Positions 26,597 to 35,210 of a stretch of DNA of 64,000 nt are shown here, in pieces. The stretch is from Micromonospora humi (lineage in GTDB: Bacteria > Actinomycetota > Actinomycetes > Mycobacteriales > Micromonosporaceae). The stretch covers positions 186,001 through 250,000 of the forward strand of contig NZ_FMDM01000003.1 of NCBI RefSeq assembly GCF_900090105.1. Direction: 5' to 3'. How positions within the stretch are numbered: the stretch's first letter is position 1; each line of letters begins with the position of its first letter. The position numbers and the translations under genes were made by a program. Under the pieces are notes generated by a model that saw only the letters and a program-made list of their open reading frames with translations, was not told the DNA's origin and did not search any database.

Positions 26597-27130
26597 TCAT
26601 TCCCCGGTGCGACCGTCGATCGCCTCGCGCAGGATGTCGGCCTGACCCAGATGCCGGGCGTACTCGTCGGTCATGTGGGTGAGCACCCACCGCAGCGACC
26701 GCTCGGCCCCGGTGCCCGGGGTGCGTCCGATCGCGTCGAGGGAGCGCGCGGCGGCGATCCGGCGGGACGCCGCCACCTCCGCCCGCCAGAGCGCGAAGGT
26801 TTCCGGCCCGCCGGCGTCGGCGACATCGTGGAACGGCGCGTCGAAGTCGTCGGTCAGGTCGAACAGGTCACCAGGGAACGCCTCCGCGATCACGCCCTGG
26901 AAGTACCAGCGTTCGACCGTCGCGAGGTGCCGGACCAGGCCGAGCAGCGACAGGCTGGACGACGGCACCGGTCTCGACCGCAGCTGCTCGTCGGACAGGC
27001 CCGCGCACTTGCGGACCAGGGCGTCCCGCTGGAAGTCGAGGAAGGTGTCGAGGAGCGTGCGTTCGTCGGCGGTGGCCGGCAGCGCGAAGCGTCGGTCGAC
27101 GTCGGAGTCACCGGGCTCGGCGGCGCTCAC
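26597..27130 (-). CDS. DinB family protein
   Basis: A 177-residue four-helix-bundle protein of the DinB/mycothiol-transferase superfamily (DUF664-like). Landmarks are LLDTFLDFQRDALVRKCAGLSDEQL at the N-terminus, a metal His in GLVRHLATVERWYFQ, and a second His pair in LTHMTDEYARHLGQADILRE. Such proteins bind a divalent metal, and several act as thiol-dependent transferases. The GTG overlaps the stop of the upstream aldo/keto reductase (GTGA), so they are translationally coupled, perhaps as a detoxification pair. Confidence 0.85.
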   Translation of the reverse strand: MSAAEPGDSDVDRRFALPATADERTLLDTFLDFQRDALVRKCAGLSDEQLRSRPVPSSSLSLLGLVRHLATVERWYFQGVIAEAFPGDLFDLTDDFDAPFHDVADAGGPETFALWRAEVAASRRIAAARSLDAIGRTPGTGAERSLRWVLTHMTDEYARHLGQADILREAIDGRTGE

Positions 27131-28137
27131 GCGGTCGCCGGGGTGGAGCGCAGGTCGGCGAGGAGGCGCTCCACCTCGGCGAACGCGGCCTCCGGCAACG
27201 GCCCGTACGCCAACGCGCCCACGTTCTCCTCGGCCTGGCCGACCGTCCGGCAGCCGGGGATCGGCAGCGTGTGCGGGCTGCGGGCGAGCAGCCAGCCCAA
27301 CGCGCCCTGGGCGAGCGTGCGGCCGTCGGCGGTGAGCGCCTCGCGGACCCGGGCCACCCGGTCGGCCCACTCGGCACGCGGGACGCCGTCGCTGAACCAG
27401 TCCAGCCACTCCGGGGCCGACCCGCGCACGTCGTCGCCGCCCCGGGCCGCCGGCGCGCCCTGGTACTTCGCGGTGAGCAGGCCCATCGCCAGCGGCCCCC
27501 GGTTGAGGCTGGCCAGGTCGAACTCGTCGCAGACCGCGAGCATCGCGGCGTTGTCCCGCAGCACCGACTGGTCGTGCTGGATCGCCGTGCAGTGCGGGCC
27601 CGCCTCGGCGAACGCGCGCGCCGAGGCCGGGTCGTCGGTGCTCCAGCCGTACGCCCGGATCGTGCCCGCGCCGACCAGGTCCTCCAGCGTCTCGACCAGG
27701 TCCAGCGCCCGCGGCACCGGCAACCCGCCCAGGTGCAGCTGGTAGAGGTCGACGTGGTCGGTGCCGAGCCGGCGCAGCGAGCCCTCCAGGCTGCGCCGCG
27801 CGTACTCCGGGCTGGCGTCCTCGCCGGCGGCCTGCCGGGTCGCCTCGTCGGTGGGATAGCCGAACTTGGTGGCGATCACCGCCCGGTCCCGCCGGCCGGC
27901 GAGCGCGCGGCCCAGCACCCGCTCGCTGTGCCCCGCGCCGTAGTTGCTGGAGGTGTCGAAGAGGGTCGCGCCCAGATCCAGCGCCCGGTGCACGGTGCGG
28001 ACCGACTCGTCGTCGTCCACCTCGCCCCAACCGAGCGGCTGCGCCCCGTCCCAGAGCGGACCACCGATCGCCCAGCACCCCATGCCGATGGCGCTGACCT
28101 CGATGCCGCTGCGGCCCAACCGTCGTGTCGTCGTCAT
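27127..28137 (-). CDS. Aldo/keto reductase
   Basis: A 336-residue NADPH-dependent TIM-barrel oxidoreductase. The sequence carries GATLFDTSSNYGAGHSERVLGRAL (catalytic Asp and Tyr), then VIATKFGYP, HVDLYQLH and the C-terminal cofactor segment TLPIPGCRTVGQAEENVGA. The ATG at 28137 gives the normal family length. It is the first gene of an operon with DinB. The substrate cannot be deduced. It is one of three aldo/keto reductases in the window, not closely alike. Confidence 0.9.
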   Translation of the reverse strand: MTTTRRLGRSGIEVSAIGMGCWAIGGPLWDGAQPLGWGEVDDDESVRTVHRALDLGATLFDTSSNYGAGHSERVLGRALAGRRDRAVIATKFGYPTDEATRQAAGEDASPEYARRSLEGSLRRLGTDHVDLYQLHLGGLPVPRALDLVETLEDLVGAGTIRAYGWSTDDPASARAFAEAGPHCTAIQHDQSVLRDNAAMLAVCDEFDLASLNRGPLAMGLLTAKYQGAPAARGGDDVRGSAPEWLDWFSDGVPRAEWADRVARVREALTADGRTLAQGALGWLLARSPHTLPIPGCRTVGQAEENVGALAYGPLPEAAFAEVERLLADLRSTPATA

Positions 28138-28180
28138 GACCCCAGTGTCCTATCTCGAGTGCGCTCGAAGTCGACCCGTT

Positions 28181-29095
28181 TCACGCCAGCCCGGGCAGGA
28201 GCGGTGCGAGCGCGGCGACCGCGTCGGCGCGTACCACGAAGCGGGTGACGCCCCAGCGGCGCTCATGCGTGGCGACTGCCGACGCGATCTCGTCCGCCGT
28301 GCCGATCAGCACGAACGGGGTGGCCAGCACCTCGGCCGGGGTGAGACCGGTCTCCGCGGCCGTCTCGGCGGCGACCGCCTCGGCGTCGTCGGTCACGGCG
28401 ACCCGCTGGACCAGTGCCTCCAGGACGGGCGGCTCGGCGCGGCCGGCCGCGCCGGCGGCCACGTGGGCGAGCTGCGCGTCGAGCTGGTCGGACCGCCACC
28501 GGACCTCGTGCCGGTGACCGTCGGCGAGGGTGCGCCCGAAGCCGGTCAGCCCGACCACGTCGGCGTGCGCGCCGGCCCAGCGCAGCAGCGTCGAGTTGGC
28601 GGTGCCCACGGTCAGCGGGATCCGCTCCTGGACCGGTCGCGGCCCGTCGAGGCGGGCGGCGAACGCGGCCAGGTCCGGCGTGTCCACGGTGACCTCGTCG
28701 CCGGCCAGCAGCGCGCATACCGCCTCGGCGACCGCGACGCAGCGGCGGACCCGGCCGGCGACGTCCGGGCGCTCACGCCCGACGGCCCGCCACTCGCCCG
28801 GCGTGTGGCCGGCGCCCAGGCCGAGCCGCGCCCGCCCGCCGGAGACCACGTCCAGCGTGGCCACGTCGGCGGCGAGCAGGAGCGGCTCACGGACCCCGGC
28901 GTTGGACACGTACGAGCCGAGGCCCAGCGTGCCGGTCACCGCCGCCGCCGCGGCGAGCGCCACGAACGGGGACGGGCCGAAGCCCGGGTGGTCGGCCGCG
29001 GAGAGCGCGTCGAAGCCGGCTGCCTCGACGGTGCGGGCCAGCTCGGCCCAGCCCGCCGCGTCGGTCGCCCGGGCCTGTACGGAGAAGATCGCCAT
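28181..29095 (-). CDS. LLM-class F420-dependent oxidoreductase
   Basis: A 304-residue luciferase-like TIM-barrel protein, probably a deazaflavin F420-dependent hydride transferase. It reads AELARTVEAAGFDALSAADHP, LGLGSYVSNAGVREPLLLAAD, VVSGGRARLGLGAGH and the C-terminal PFVLIGTADEIASAV. The ATG at 29095 begins the conserved MAIFSVQ. The frame is open upstream into palindromic repeat copy D, but those codons come from the repeat and are rejected as coding. It lies between two aldo/keto reductases on the same strand. Confidence 0.88.
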   Translation of the reverse strand: MAIFSVQARATDAAGWAELARTVEAAGFDALSAADHPGFGPSPFVALAAAAAVTGTLGLGSYVSNAGVREPLLLAADVATLDVVSGGRARLGLGAGHTPGEWRAVGRERPDVAGRVRRCVAVAEAVCALLAGDEVTVDTPDLAAFAARLDGPRPVQERIPLTVGTANSTLLRWAGAHADVVGLTGFGRTLADGHRHEVRWRSDQLDAQLAHVAAGAAGRAEPPVLEALVQRVAVTDDAEAVAAETAAETGLTPAEVLATPFVLIGTADEIASAVATHERRWGVTRFVVRADAVAALAPLLPGLA

Positions 29096-29153
29096 CGGCC
29101 CAGTCTCCGGCCCCGACGCCCTCTCCACCCACCCCTTCTGCCGTGGGCCGAAG

Positions 29154-29212
29154 GGTAAGGCGGGGCCCCCGCTCAACGCCTGGTGCATAACAAGGGGCCC
29201 CTCCTAACCACC
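29154..29212 (+). repeat. Dispersed palindromic repeat, copy D (full)
   Basis: Starts GGTAAGGCGGGGCCCC and ends CTCCTAACCACC, with a CGCCTGGTGCATAAC centre. It begins 3 bp beyond the stop of the aldo/keto reductase at 29215 and 59 bp upstream of the LLM gene, so it separates two same-strand genes. Confidence 0.8.
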
Positions 29213-29214
29213 CC

Positions 29215-30093
29215 TCAGACCACGTCGAGGCGCGCCAGGGCGGCGGGGGAGAGGCGCAGCGCGCCGGCCGCGACGTTCTGCTCCAGGTGCGCCGGGTCGC
29301 CGGTGCCGGGGATGGCGAGCACGTTCGGGCCCCGGCTCAGCGTCCAGGCCAGCCGGACCTGCGCCGGGGTGACGCCGTGCTCGCGTGCCACCGCGAGCAC
29401 CTCCGGGTGCTCCTCGCCGGTCGCCCCGGCCTCCCGGCCGCTGGTCACGATCGAGAAGAACGGCACGAACGCGGTGCCGTGCGCGGCGCAGTCCCGGATC
29501 AGCTCGTCGTTGCTACGGCGGTAGCCGAGGCCGTACGAGTTCTGCACGCAGACCACCGGGGCGATCGCCCGCGCCTCGGCGACCTGGTGCGGGCGGACCG
29601 CGGAGACGCCGAGGTGCCGGATCAGCCCGGCGTCGACCAGTTCGGCGAGCGCGCCGAAGTGCTCGCCCAGCGGCTCCGGCCCGTACACCCGGAGGTTGAC
29701 CACGTCGAGGTGGTCCCGGCCGAGCTGGCGCAGGTTCTCCTCGACCTGGCCGCGCAACTGCTCCGGCCGGGCCATCGGCAGCCACCCGCCGGACGGGTCC
29801 TTGCCGGGCCCGACCTTGGTGACGATCACCAGCTCATCCGGGTACGGCGAGAGCGCCCGGTTGATCAGCTCGTTGGCCGAGCGCAGCGGCGAGAAGTAGA
29901 ACGCCGCCGTGTCGATGTGGTTGACGCCCAGCTCGACCGCGCGGCGCAGCACGGCGACGGCCCGGTCCCGGTCGCTCGGTCCGCCGTCGGCGTTCGCGGT
30001 CAACCGCATCGCGCCGAGGCCGATCCGGTTGACGGTCCGGTCGCCGAGCTGCCAGGTGCCGGCCGCGCCGGCGTGGACGGTGTCGATGGTCAT
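29215..30093 (-). CDS. Aldo/keto reductase
   Basis: A 292-residue TIM-barrel oxidoreductase. It reads RIGLGAMRLTANADGG, HIDTAAFYFSPLRSANELINRAL (catalytic Asp and Tyr), VTKVGPGKDPSGG, HLDVVNLRVYG and the cofactor-binding NVLAIPGTGDPAHLEQN. It resembles the oxidoreductases annotated next to TetR-type or stress genes in Streptomyces. The ATG at 30093 is the only good start. It is followed by repeat copy D, which may terminate its transcript. Confidence 0.9.
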   Translation of the reverse strand: MTIDTVHAGAAGTWQLGDRTVNRIGLGAMRLTANADGGPSDRDRAVAVLRRAVELGVNHIDTAAFYFSPLRSANELINRALSPYPDELVIVTKVGPGKDPSGGWLPMARPEQLRGQVEENLRQLGRDHLDVVNLRVYGPEPLGEHFGALAELVDAGLIRHLGVSAVRPHQVAEARAIAPVVCVQNSYGLGYRRSNDELIRDCAAHGTAFVPFFSIVTSGREAGATGEEHPEVLAVAREHGVTPAQVRLAWTLSRGPNVLAIPGTGDPAHLEQNVAAGALRLSPAALARLDVV

Positions 30094-30173
30094 GGTGTCC
30101 CCGTTCCTCTCGGAGCCCCGTGATGGGGCCGAGCAGTTCCACGGGGCCGACCGCCGACCGGTTCAACCCCGCG

Positions 30174-31499
30174 TCACTCGCCCTCGTCGGGCCGCTCGTG
30201 CCACCGGGCCCGCCAGGCCGCCTCGTGCGCCTCGTGACTGGCCCGTTCCTCGAAGACCAGCTTCCGCAACGCCCGCCGGCCCTCGTCGAAGACGATCACC
30301 TCGGCCGTCACCATACCGACCGCGATCACGGTCAGGATGGCCATCGCGACCAGGCCCGGCACCCGCTCGGCGAGCGGGATCGCGGCGCCCAGCAGCAGCA
30401 CCGCGACAACCCGGGTCCAGCTCACCGTGCGCAGCGTCCGCGCCTGGAACAGCATGTTGCCGCAGAGATAGCAGGCCACACCGCCGAAGAGCAGCGGTAC
30501 GGCCGGCCCGTGCGCCGACTCGGCCGGGGACACGTCCGGATTGGCGATGTCGTGCACGATCATCTCGGCGCCGAGCGCGAACAGGATGATCCCCGCGATC
30601 ATCGGCAGGAACAGGTACGCGTACGCGTCCCGGGCCATCGCCACCCGCGGCCCGTCCCGGGCGGCGTGCAGGGCGATCCGGGCGGCCGGACCGACCAGGT
30701 CGTAGTGCGCCCACCAGAGCGCGGCGGTGAAGAAGATCCCGAGCGCCGCGGCGGTCACGGCCGGCCAGGTGGGCGGCTGCCCGAGCAGGTTGCTGCCGAC
30801 ACCGACGGAGATCACCGACTCGCCCAGCGCGATGATCAGGATGAGGTCGTACCGCTCGGTCCAGTGTTCGGCCGAGGCGACGCCCCAGCCCCAGGTCCCG
30901 GCGATGATGCCGGTGCCGTACTGGAGCAGCACGACGGTGGCCCACAGGCCGTCCCGGACCACCGACGCCGTGAACAGGCCGTCGATCTTCGGCGGCACCA
31001 GCGCGGCGACCAGCAGCAGCGCGGTGCTGCCGATCACCTCCGGGGTGAACCGGATGAGCTGCCGGCGCTCGTTCGGGCTGTCCCGCACCACGTGCCGGTA
31101 GAGCAGCAGGTGCACCAGGCGCAGCACGGTGTAGCTGAGCGCCGCGACGATCGGGCCGGCGGCGTTGCCGCGCGGATCGCGGAACGCGTTCGGCAGGGAC
31201 AGCGCGAACGTGAACAGCGCGGCCATGCCGACGGTCATGAGCACCGGGACGAAGCCCTCGCCGAGCCGGACCCGGGTGGCCACCACGCTGTGCACCACCC
31301 ACGACCACCAGAGCACGGCGAGGACCAGCAGGGCGTGCAGCAGGGCGCCGCCGGTCACCTGGAGCGCGGTGGCCCGGGTGATGATGAAGAACGAGAAGAC
31401 GAAGACCAGGTCGAAGAAGATCTCGAACCGGTCCACCCGGGCTCCCGGGGCCACCGGCACCGCCGGCCCGAGGCGCCCTCGCCACCCGTACCCGCCCAC
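30174..31499 (-). CDS. ltrA: Low-temperature-requirement protein A family membrane protein
   Basis: A 441-residue membrane protein with about ten hydrophobic helices. The LtrA signatures are VDRFEIFFDLVFVFSFFIIT near the N-terminus and AEHWTERYDLILIIALGESVISVG near the middle. The C-terminal 40 residues are charged and cytoplasmic. LtrA was named from cold growth in Listeria, and its transport substrate is not known. The GTG at 31499 starts immediately before MGGYGWRGRL and CAGACT ends 6 nt upstream, a possible leaderless -10. Confidence 0.88.
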   Translation of the reverse strand: MGGYGWRGRLGPAVPVAPGARVDRFEIFFDLVFVFSFFIITRATALQVTGGALLHALLVLAVLWWSWVVHSVVATRVRLGEGFVPVLMTVGMAALFTFALSLPNAFRDPRGNAAGPIVAALSYTVLRLVHLLLYRHVVRDSPNERRQLIRFTPEVIGSTALLLVAALVPPKIDGLFTASVVRDGLWATVVLLQYGTGIIAGTWGWGVASAEHWTERYDLILIIALGESVISVGVGSNLLGQPPTWPAVTAAALGIFFTAALWWAHYDLVGPAARIALHAARDGPRVAMARDAYAYLFLPMIAGIILFALGAEMIVHDIANPDVSPAESAHGPAVPLLFGGVACYLCGNMLFQARTLRTVSWTRVVAVLLLGAAIPLAERVPGLVAMAILTVIAVGMVTAEVIVFDEGRRALRKLVFEERASHEAHEAAWRARWHERPDEGE

Positions 31500-31561
31500 C
31501 GGCCGAGTCTGTCAGCGTGCCGGCGGTCGCGGGCCGGAACGGGCCGGGCCGGCGTCGAGGG

Positions 31562-32128
31562 TCAGCCCGGTCGGTGACGCAGTCCGTCCATCAGCAGGTC
31601 GAGCAGGCGACCGGCCTGTTCCCGCTGCTCGGGCTCGCCGGCCACCAGCGCCACGCCGCTCAGCCCGGCGAGCACGTCGGCGGCGGCCACGTCGGAGCGT
31701 ACGGTGCCCGCGGCGACGCCGGCGGCGAGCAGGTCGTTCAGCGCGGCGAGCAGCCGGTCGCGGCTGTGCGCGTACGGGTTGGCGCCGGAGGCGATGACCA
31801 GCCGCAGCGCGTCGGCCATGCCACGTTTGGTGGCGAGGTAGTCGACGAACCGATCCATCCAGTCCCGCACCGCGACCTCGGCGGGTCGGGTGGCGAGCAG
31901 GTCCGGCACGGCGTCGCAGAGCTTGGCCAACTCGTTGCGGTACGCCGCCTCGACCAACGCCTCCCGGGTCGGGAAGTGGCGATAGAGAGTGCCGATGCCG
32001 ACCCCCGCGTCCCGGGCCACGCGGTCCAGCGTTACCTCGGCGCCCGCCTGGGAAAACGCCTGGACCGCGGCGTCCACCAGGCGTTGCCGGTTGCGCTGGG
32101 CGTCGGCGCGCAGTGGCCGGTCGGGCAC
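31562..32128 (-). CDS. TetR family transcriptional regulator
   Basis: A 188-residue repressor. The helix-turn-helix at about residues 12-58 reads NRQRLVDAAVQAFSQAG, VTLDRVARDAGVGIGTLYRHFPTREAL. The C-terminal ligand-binding domain resembles the TetR_C SCO-type (WMDRFVDYLATKRGMADAL). The GTG at 32128 is divergent from an SDR gene 147 bp away. The gap carries two matching palindromes spaced 30 bp apart, so it very likely represses both itself and the SDR gene. The inducer is unknown, perhaps the SDR substrate. Confidence 0.92.
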   Translation of the reverse strand: MPDRPLRADAQRNRQRLVDAAVQAFSQAGAEVTLDRVARDAGVGIGTLYRHFPTREALVEAAYRNELAKLCDAVPDLLATRPAEVAVRDWMDRFVDYLATKRGMADALRLVIASGANPYAHSRDRLLAALNDLLAAGVAAGTVRSDVAAADVLAGLSGVALVAGEPEQREQAGRLLDLLMDGLRHRPG

Positions 32129-32172
32129 GGCTCCTCCTCGGTTCGACCGGGCACCGGGCCCGGCGGACTAGC

Positions 32173-32219
32173 AACCGGAGGGTCCTCCGGTTAAGCTCGA
32201 CGTAACGGAGGATCCTCCG
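32173..32219. promoter_or_regulatory. Twin TetR operators
   Basis: AACCGGAGG-GT-CCTCCGGTT (32173-32192) and CGGAGGATCCTCCG (32206-32219, with AA and CTT flanks) share the core CGGAGGNTCCTCCG. Their centres are 30 bp apart, about three helical turns. They lie between the divergent TetR and SDR genes. Confidence 0.85.
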
Positions 32220-32274
32220 CTTTTCATCGTAGCGGGCGGACACCGGTCCGCCCCGCCGCCGACAAGGATGGATC

Positions 32275-33219
32275 ATGACCACCAGCAACCCCGTCACCAC
32301 GCCGTTCTCCCGCGACACCACAGCCCTGGAGGTGGTCCGCGGTCTCGACCTGACCGGGCGGCGGGCCGTCGTCACCGGCGGCGCCTCCGGCATCGGCGTG
32401 GAGACCGCCCGCGCGCTCGCGGCCGTCGGGGCGGACGTCACCCTCGCCGTCCGCAACCCCGACGCCGGGCAGCGCGCCGCCGAGGACATCACCGGCACCA
32501 CCGGCAACGACCGCATCCTGGTCGCCCCGCTCGACCTCGCCGACCTCGGCTCGGTCGCGGCCTTCGTCCGCACCTGGGACGGGCCGCTGCACATGCTGGT
32601 GAACAACGCCGGCATCATGGCGTCGCCGGAGATGCGCACCGAGCAGGGCTGGGAGATGCAGTTCGCGACCAACCACCTCGGCCACTTCGCGCTGGCCACC
32701 GGGCTGCGCCCGGCGCTCGCCGCGGCCGGGACCGCGCGGATCGTCTCGGTCAGTTCGGCCGCCCACCTGCGCTCGCCGGTGGTCTTCGACGACATCCACT
32801 TCCGGCAGCGGCCGTACGACCCGTGGCAGGCGTACGGGCAGTCCAAGACCGCGAACGTGCTCTTCGCGGTCGAGGCCACCCGGCGCTGGGCCGACGACGG
32901 CATCACCGTCGACGCGCTGATGCCGGGCGCGATCCGCACCAACCTCCAGCGCTACATCAGCGACGAGGAGCTGGACCGGATGCGCGCGCAGAGCGGCGGC
33001 GGCGCGGCCTACTGGAAGACCCCCGAGCAGGGGGCGTCCACCTCGGTGCTGGTCGCGGCCTCGCCGCTGGTGGCCGGCGCCGGCGGCCGGTACTTCGAGG
33101 ACTGCCAGGAGGCCGGCGTGAACCAGCCGGGCACCCGCACCGGCTACGCCCCGTACGCCCGGGACCCGGAGGCGGCCGAGCGGCTGTGGACGGTCTCCGA
33201 AGAGCACCTGCGCGGCTGA
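32275..33219 (+). CDS. Short-chain dehydrogenase/reductase
   Basis: A 314-residue classical SDR of the WWOX/retinol-dehydrogenase-like group. The cofactor motif TGGASGIG is at residues 34-41 and NNAG at 110-113. The catalytic Ser is at 160-161 and Tyr187-x3-Lys191 (YGQSK) follows. The ATG at 32275 is preceded by AAGGATGG. It is divergent from its probable regulator, a TetR protein, and should be induced when that repressor releases the twin operators. The substrate is unknown. Confidence 0.92.
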   Translation: MTTSNPVTTPFSRDTTALEVVRGLDLTGRRAVVTGGASGIGVETARALAAVGADVTLAVRNPDAGQRAAEDITGTTGNDRILVAPLDLADLGSVAAFVRTWDGPLHMLVNNAGIMASPEMRTEQGWEMQFATNHLGHFALATGLRPALAAAGTARIVSVSSAAHLRSPVVFDDIHFRQRPYDPWQAYGQSKTANVLFAVEATRRWADDGITVDALMPGAIRTNLQRYISDEELDRMRAQSGGGAAYWKTPEQGASTSVLVAASPLVAGAGGRYFEDCQEAGVNQPGTRTGYAPYARDPEAAERLWTVSEEHLRG

Positions 33220-33230
33220 CCCGGAAACGA

Positions 33231-33268
33231 CGCCAGGGGCGCACGGCAGTCGCCGTGCGCCCCTGGCG
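33231..33268. terminator. Convergent hairpin terminator
   Basis: Perfect 17-bp stem CGCCAGGGGCGCACGGC / GCCGTGCGCCCCTGGCG with a 4-nt loop, between the SDR gene (plus) and sucB (minus). Confidence 0.85.
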
Positions 33269-33277
33269 TGTCGAACG

Positions 33278-35143
33278 TCAGAGACCGAGCTCGGCCTCGA
33301 AGTTGCCGGCCTCCAGCCGCTCCTTGACCGAGGTCAGGAAGCGGGCGGCGTCGGCGCCGTCGATGAGGCGGTGGTCGTACGACATGGCCAGGTAGACCAT
33401 CGACCGGACCGCGATGACCTCGCCCAGCTCCGGGTCGTTGACCACGACCGGGCGCTTCACCACGGCGCCCGTGCCGAGCATCGCCGACTGCGGCGACGGC
33501 ACGATCGGGGTGTCGAAGAGCGCGCCCCGGCTGCCGGTGTTGGTCAGCGTGAACGTCGCCCCGGCCATCTCGTCCGGCGTGATCTTGTTGGCCCGGGTGC
33601 GCTCGGCCAGGTCGGCGATCCGCTTGGCGATGCCGCCCATGTTGAGGTCACCGGCGTTGTGGATGACCGGCACGAGCAGCCCGCGCTCGGTGTCCACGGC
33701 GATGCCGAGGTGCTCGGCGGCCGGATAGGTGATCGTCCCGCCGTCGAGGTCCATGCTCGCCTGGATGATCGGGTGGGTCTGCAGCGCCTCGATCGCGGCC
33801 AGGGCGAAGAACGGCAGGAAGGACAGCTTCACGCCGTGCTTGGCCTGGAACGAGTCCTTGGCCCGGGCCCGCAGCTTGGCGACCTTGGTGACGTCGACCT
33901 CGACGACAGTGGTCAGCTGCGCCGTCTCGTGCAGCGACTGCTGCATCCGCTTGGCGATGGTCGCCCGGATCCGCGGCAGCTTCTCCGTGGTGCCCCGCTT
34001 GGCGCTCGGCTCCGGCTTGGCGGCCGGCTGGGCCGGCGCCTTGGCGGCGGCGGGCTCGGCGGCGGCCGGCTGAGCCGGCGCGGCCTTGGCCGCCTTCGCC
34101 TTCTCGGCCGCCTCCAGCACGTCCTGCTTGCGGATCCGGCCACCCACACCGGTGCCGTTGACCGAGCCCAGCTCGACACCGTGCTCGGCGGCGAGCTTGC
34201 GGACCAGCGGCGTCACGTAACCGGCGGCCTCCTCGCCGCCACCCTGGGCCGGGGCCGTCGGGCGCTGCGGCGTGGGGGTCGGCGCGGACGGCTGGGCCGC
34301 CTGCTCCGCCTTGGCCGGCTCGGCGGCCTGCTCCGCCTCGGCGGACGGCTCGTTGTAGGACATGCCCGGGGTCGGCTCCTCGACCTTGGGCTCCGGCTTC
34401 GGCTCCGCCTTGGGCTCGGGCTTCGGCTCGGGCTTCGCCTCCGCCTTCGGCTCGGGCTTCGGTTCGGGCTTCGTCTCGGCCGGTGCGGCGCCGGCCGCAC
34501 CGACGATCGCCAGCACGGCGCCGACGTCGGCGGTCTCGTCCTCGGCGACCTTGATCTCCTGAACCGTGCCGGCGACCGGTGACGGGATCTCGGTGTCCAC
34601 CTTGTCGGTGGAGACCTCCAGCAGCGGCTCGTCCACCTCGACGGTCTCGCCGACCTGCTTGAGCCAGCGGGTGACCGTACCCTCGGTGACGCTCTCGCCC
34701 AGGGCCGGCATGGTCACCGGGGTGCCCTCACCCGACGACGCGGCGGGCTGGGCCGGCTCCTCGACGGCCGACTGCTCGGCCTCGGCGCCGGGCTCCGCGG
34801 CGGCCTGCTCGGCCTGCTCCGGCTCGGGGCCGGTGCCCTCGGCGGCGGCGGTCGGCTCGGTGGCCGGCTCCACCTCCTCCTTGGGGGCGCTGCCGGCGTC
34901 CTCGCCCTCACCGGCGATGACCGCCAGCTCGCTGCCGACCTCGGCGGTCTCGTCCTCGCCGACCACGATCCGGCTCAGCACGCCCGCAGCGGGCGACGGG
35001 ATCTCGGTGTCGACCTTGTCGGTCGACACCTCCAGCAGGGGCTCGTCGACCTCGACGGTGTCACCCTCCTGCTTGAGCCAGCGCGTGACGGTGCCCTCGG
35101 TGACGCTCTCGCCGAGCCGGGGCATGGTGACCGATACCGGCAT
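33278..35143 (-). CDS. sucB: Dihydrolipoamide acyltransferase (E2), two lipoyl domains
   Basis: E2 core of a 2-oxoacid dehydrogenase complex (2-oxoglutarate and probably pyruvate in actinobacteria). The 621 residues hold two lipoyl domains (about 1-78 and 155-232), each with the lipoylated Lys in STDKVDTE. An Ala/Pro/Lys/Glu linker of KPEP repeats follows, then an E3-binding domain ([17 protein letters not shown], near 320) and the acyltransferase domain ending [17 protein letters not shown]. The ATG at 35143 begins [13 protein letters not shown]; upstream in-frame codons lack support. It follows lpdA (E3) in the same operon. LipB and LipA in this window supply its cofactor. Confidence 0.96.
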   Translation of the reverse strand: MPVSVTMPRLGESVTEGTVTRWLKQEGDTVEVDEPLLEVSTDKVDTEIPSPAAGVLSRIVVGEDETAEVGSELAVIAGEGEDAGSAPKEEVEPATEPTAAAEGTGPEPEQAEQAAAEPGAEAEQSAVEEPAQPAASSGEGTPVTMPALGESVTEGTVTRWLKQVGETVEVDEPLLEVSTDKVDTEIPSPVAGTVQEIKVAEDETADVGAVLAIVGAAGAAPAETKPEPKPEPKAEAKPEPKPEPKAEPKPEPKVEEPTPGMSYNEPSAEAEQAAEPAKAEQAAQPSAPTPTPQRPTAPAQGGGEEAAGYVTPLVRKLAAEHGVELGSVNGTGVGGRIRKQDVLEAAEKAKAAKAAPAQPAAAEPAAAKAPAQPAAKPEPSAKRGTTEKLPRIRATIAKRMQQSLHETAQLTTVVEVDVTKVAKLRARAKDSFQAKHGVKLSFLPFFALAAIEALQTHPIIQASMDLDGGTITYPAAEHLGIAVDTERGLLVPVIHNAGDLNMGGIAKRIADLAERTRANKITPDEMAGATFTLTNTGSRGALFDTPIVPSPQSAMLGTGAVVKRPVVVNDPELGEVIAVRSMVYLAMSYDHRLIDGADAARFLTSVKERLEAGNFEAELGL

Positions 35144-35210
35144 GTTCTCCAGACTCCTTTGTTCCCCTGGTGGGATCATCGCCCGTCGCCGGACGCCGCG
35201 GTTGTCGTGG

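Noticed and set aside
29096..29188. N-terminal extension of the LLM oxidoreductase
   Set aside because: The added residues (including ALSGGPALP) are encoded by repeat copy D and its flank. The conserved protein starts at the ATG at 29095.
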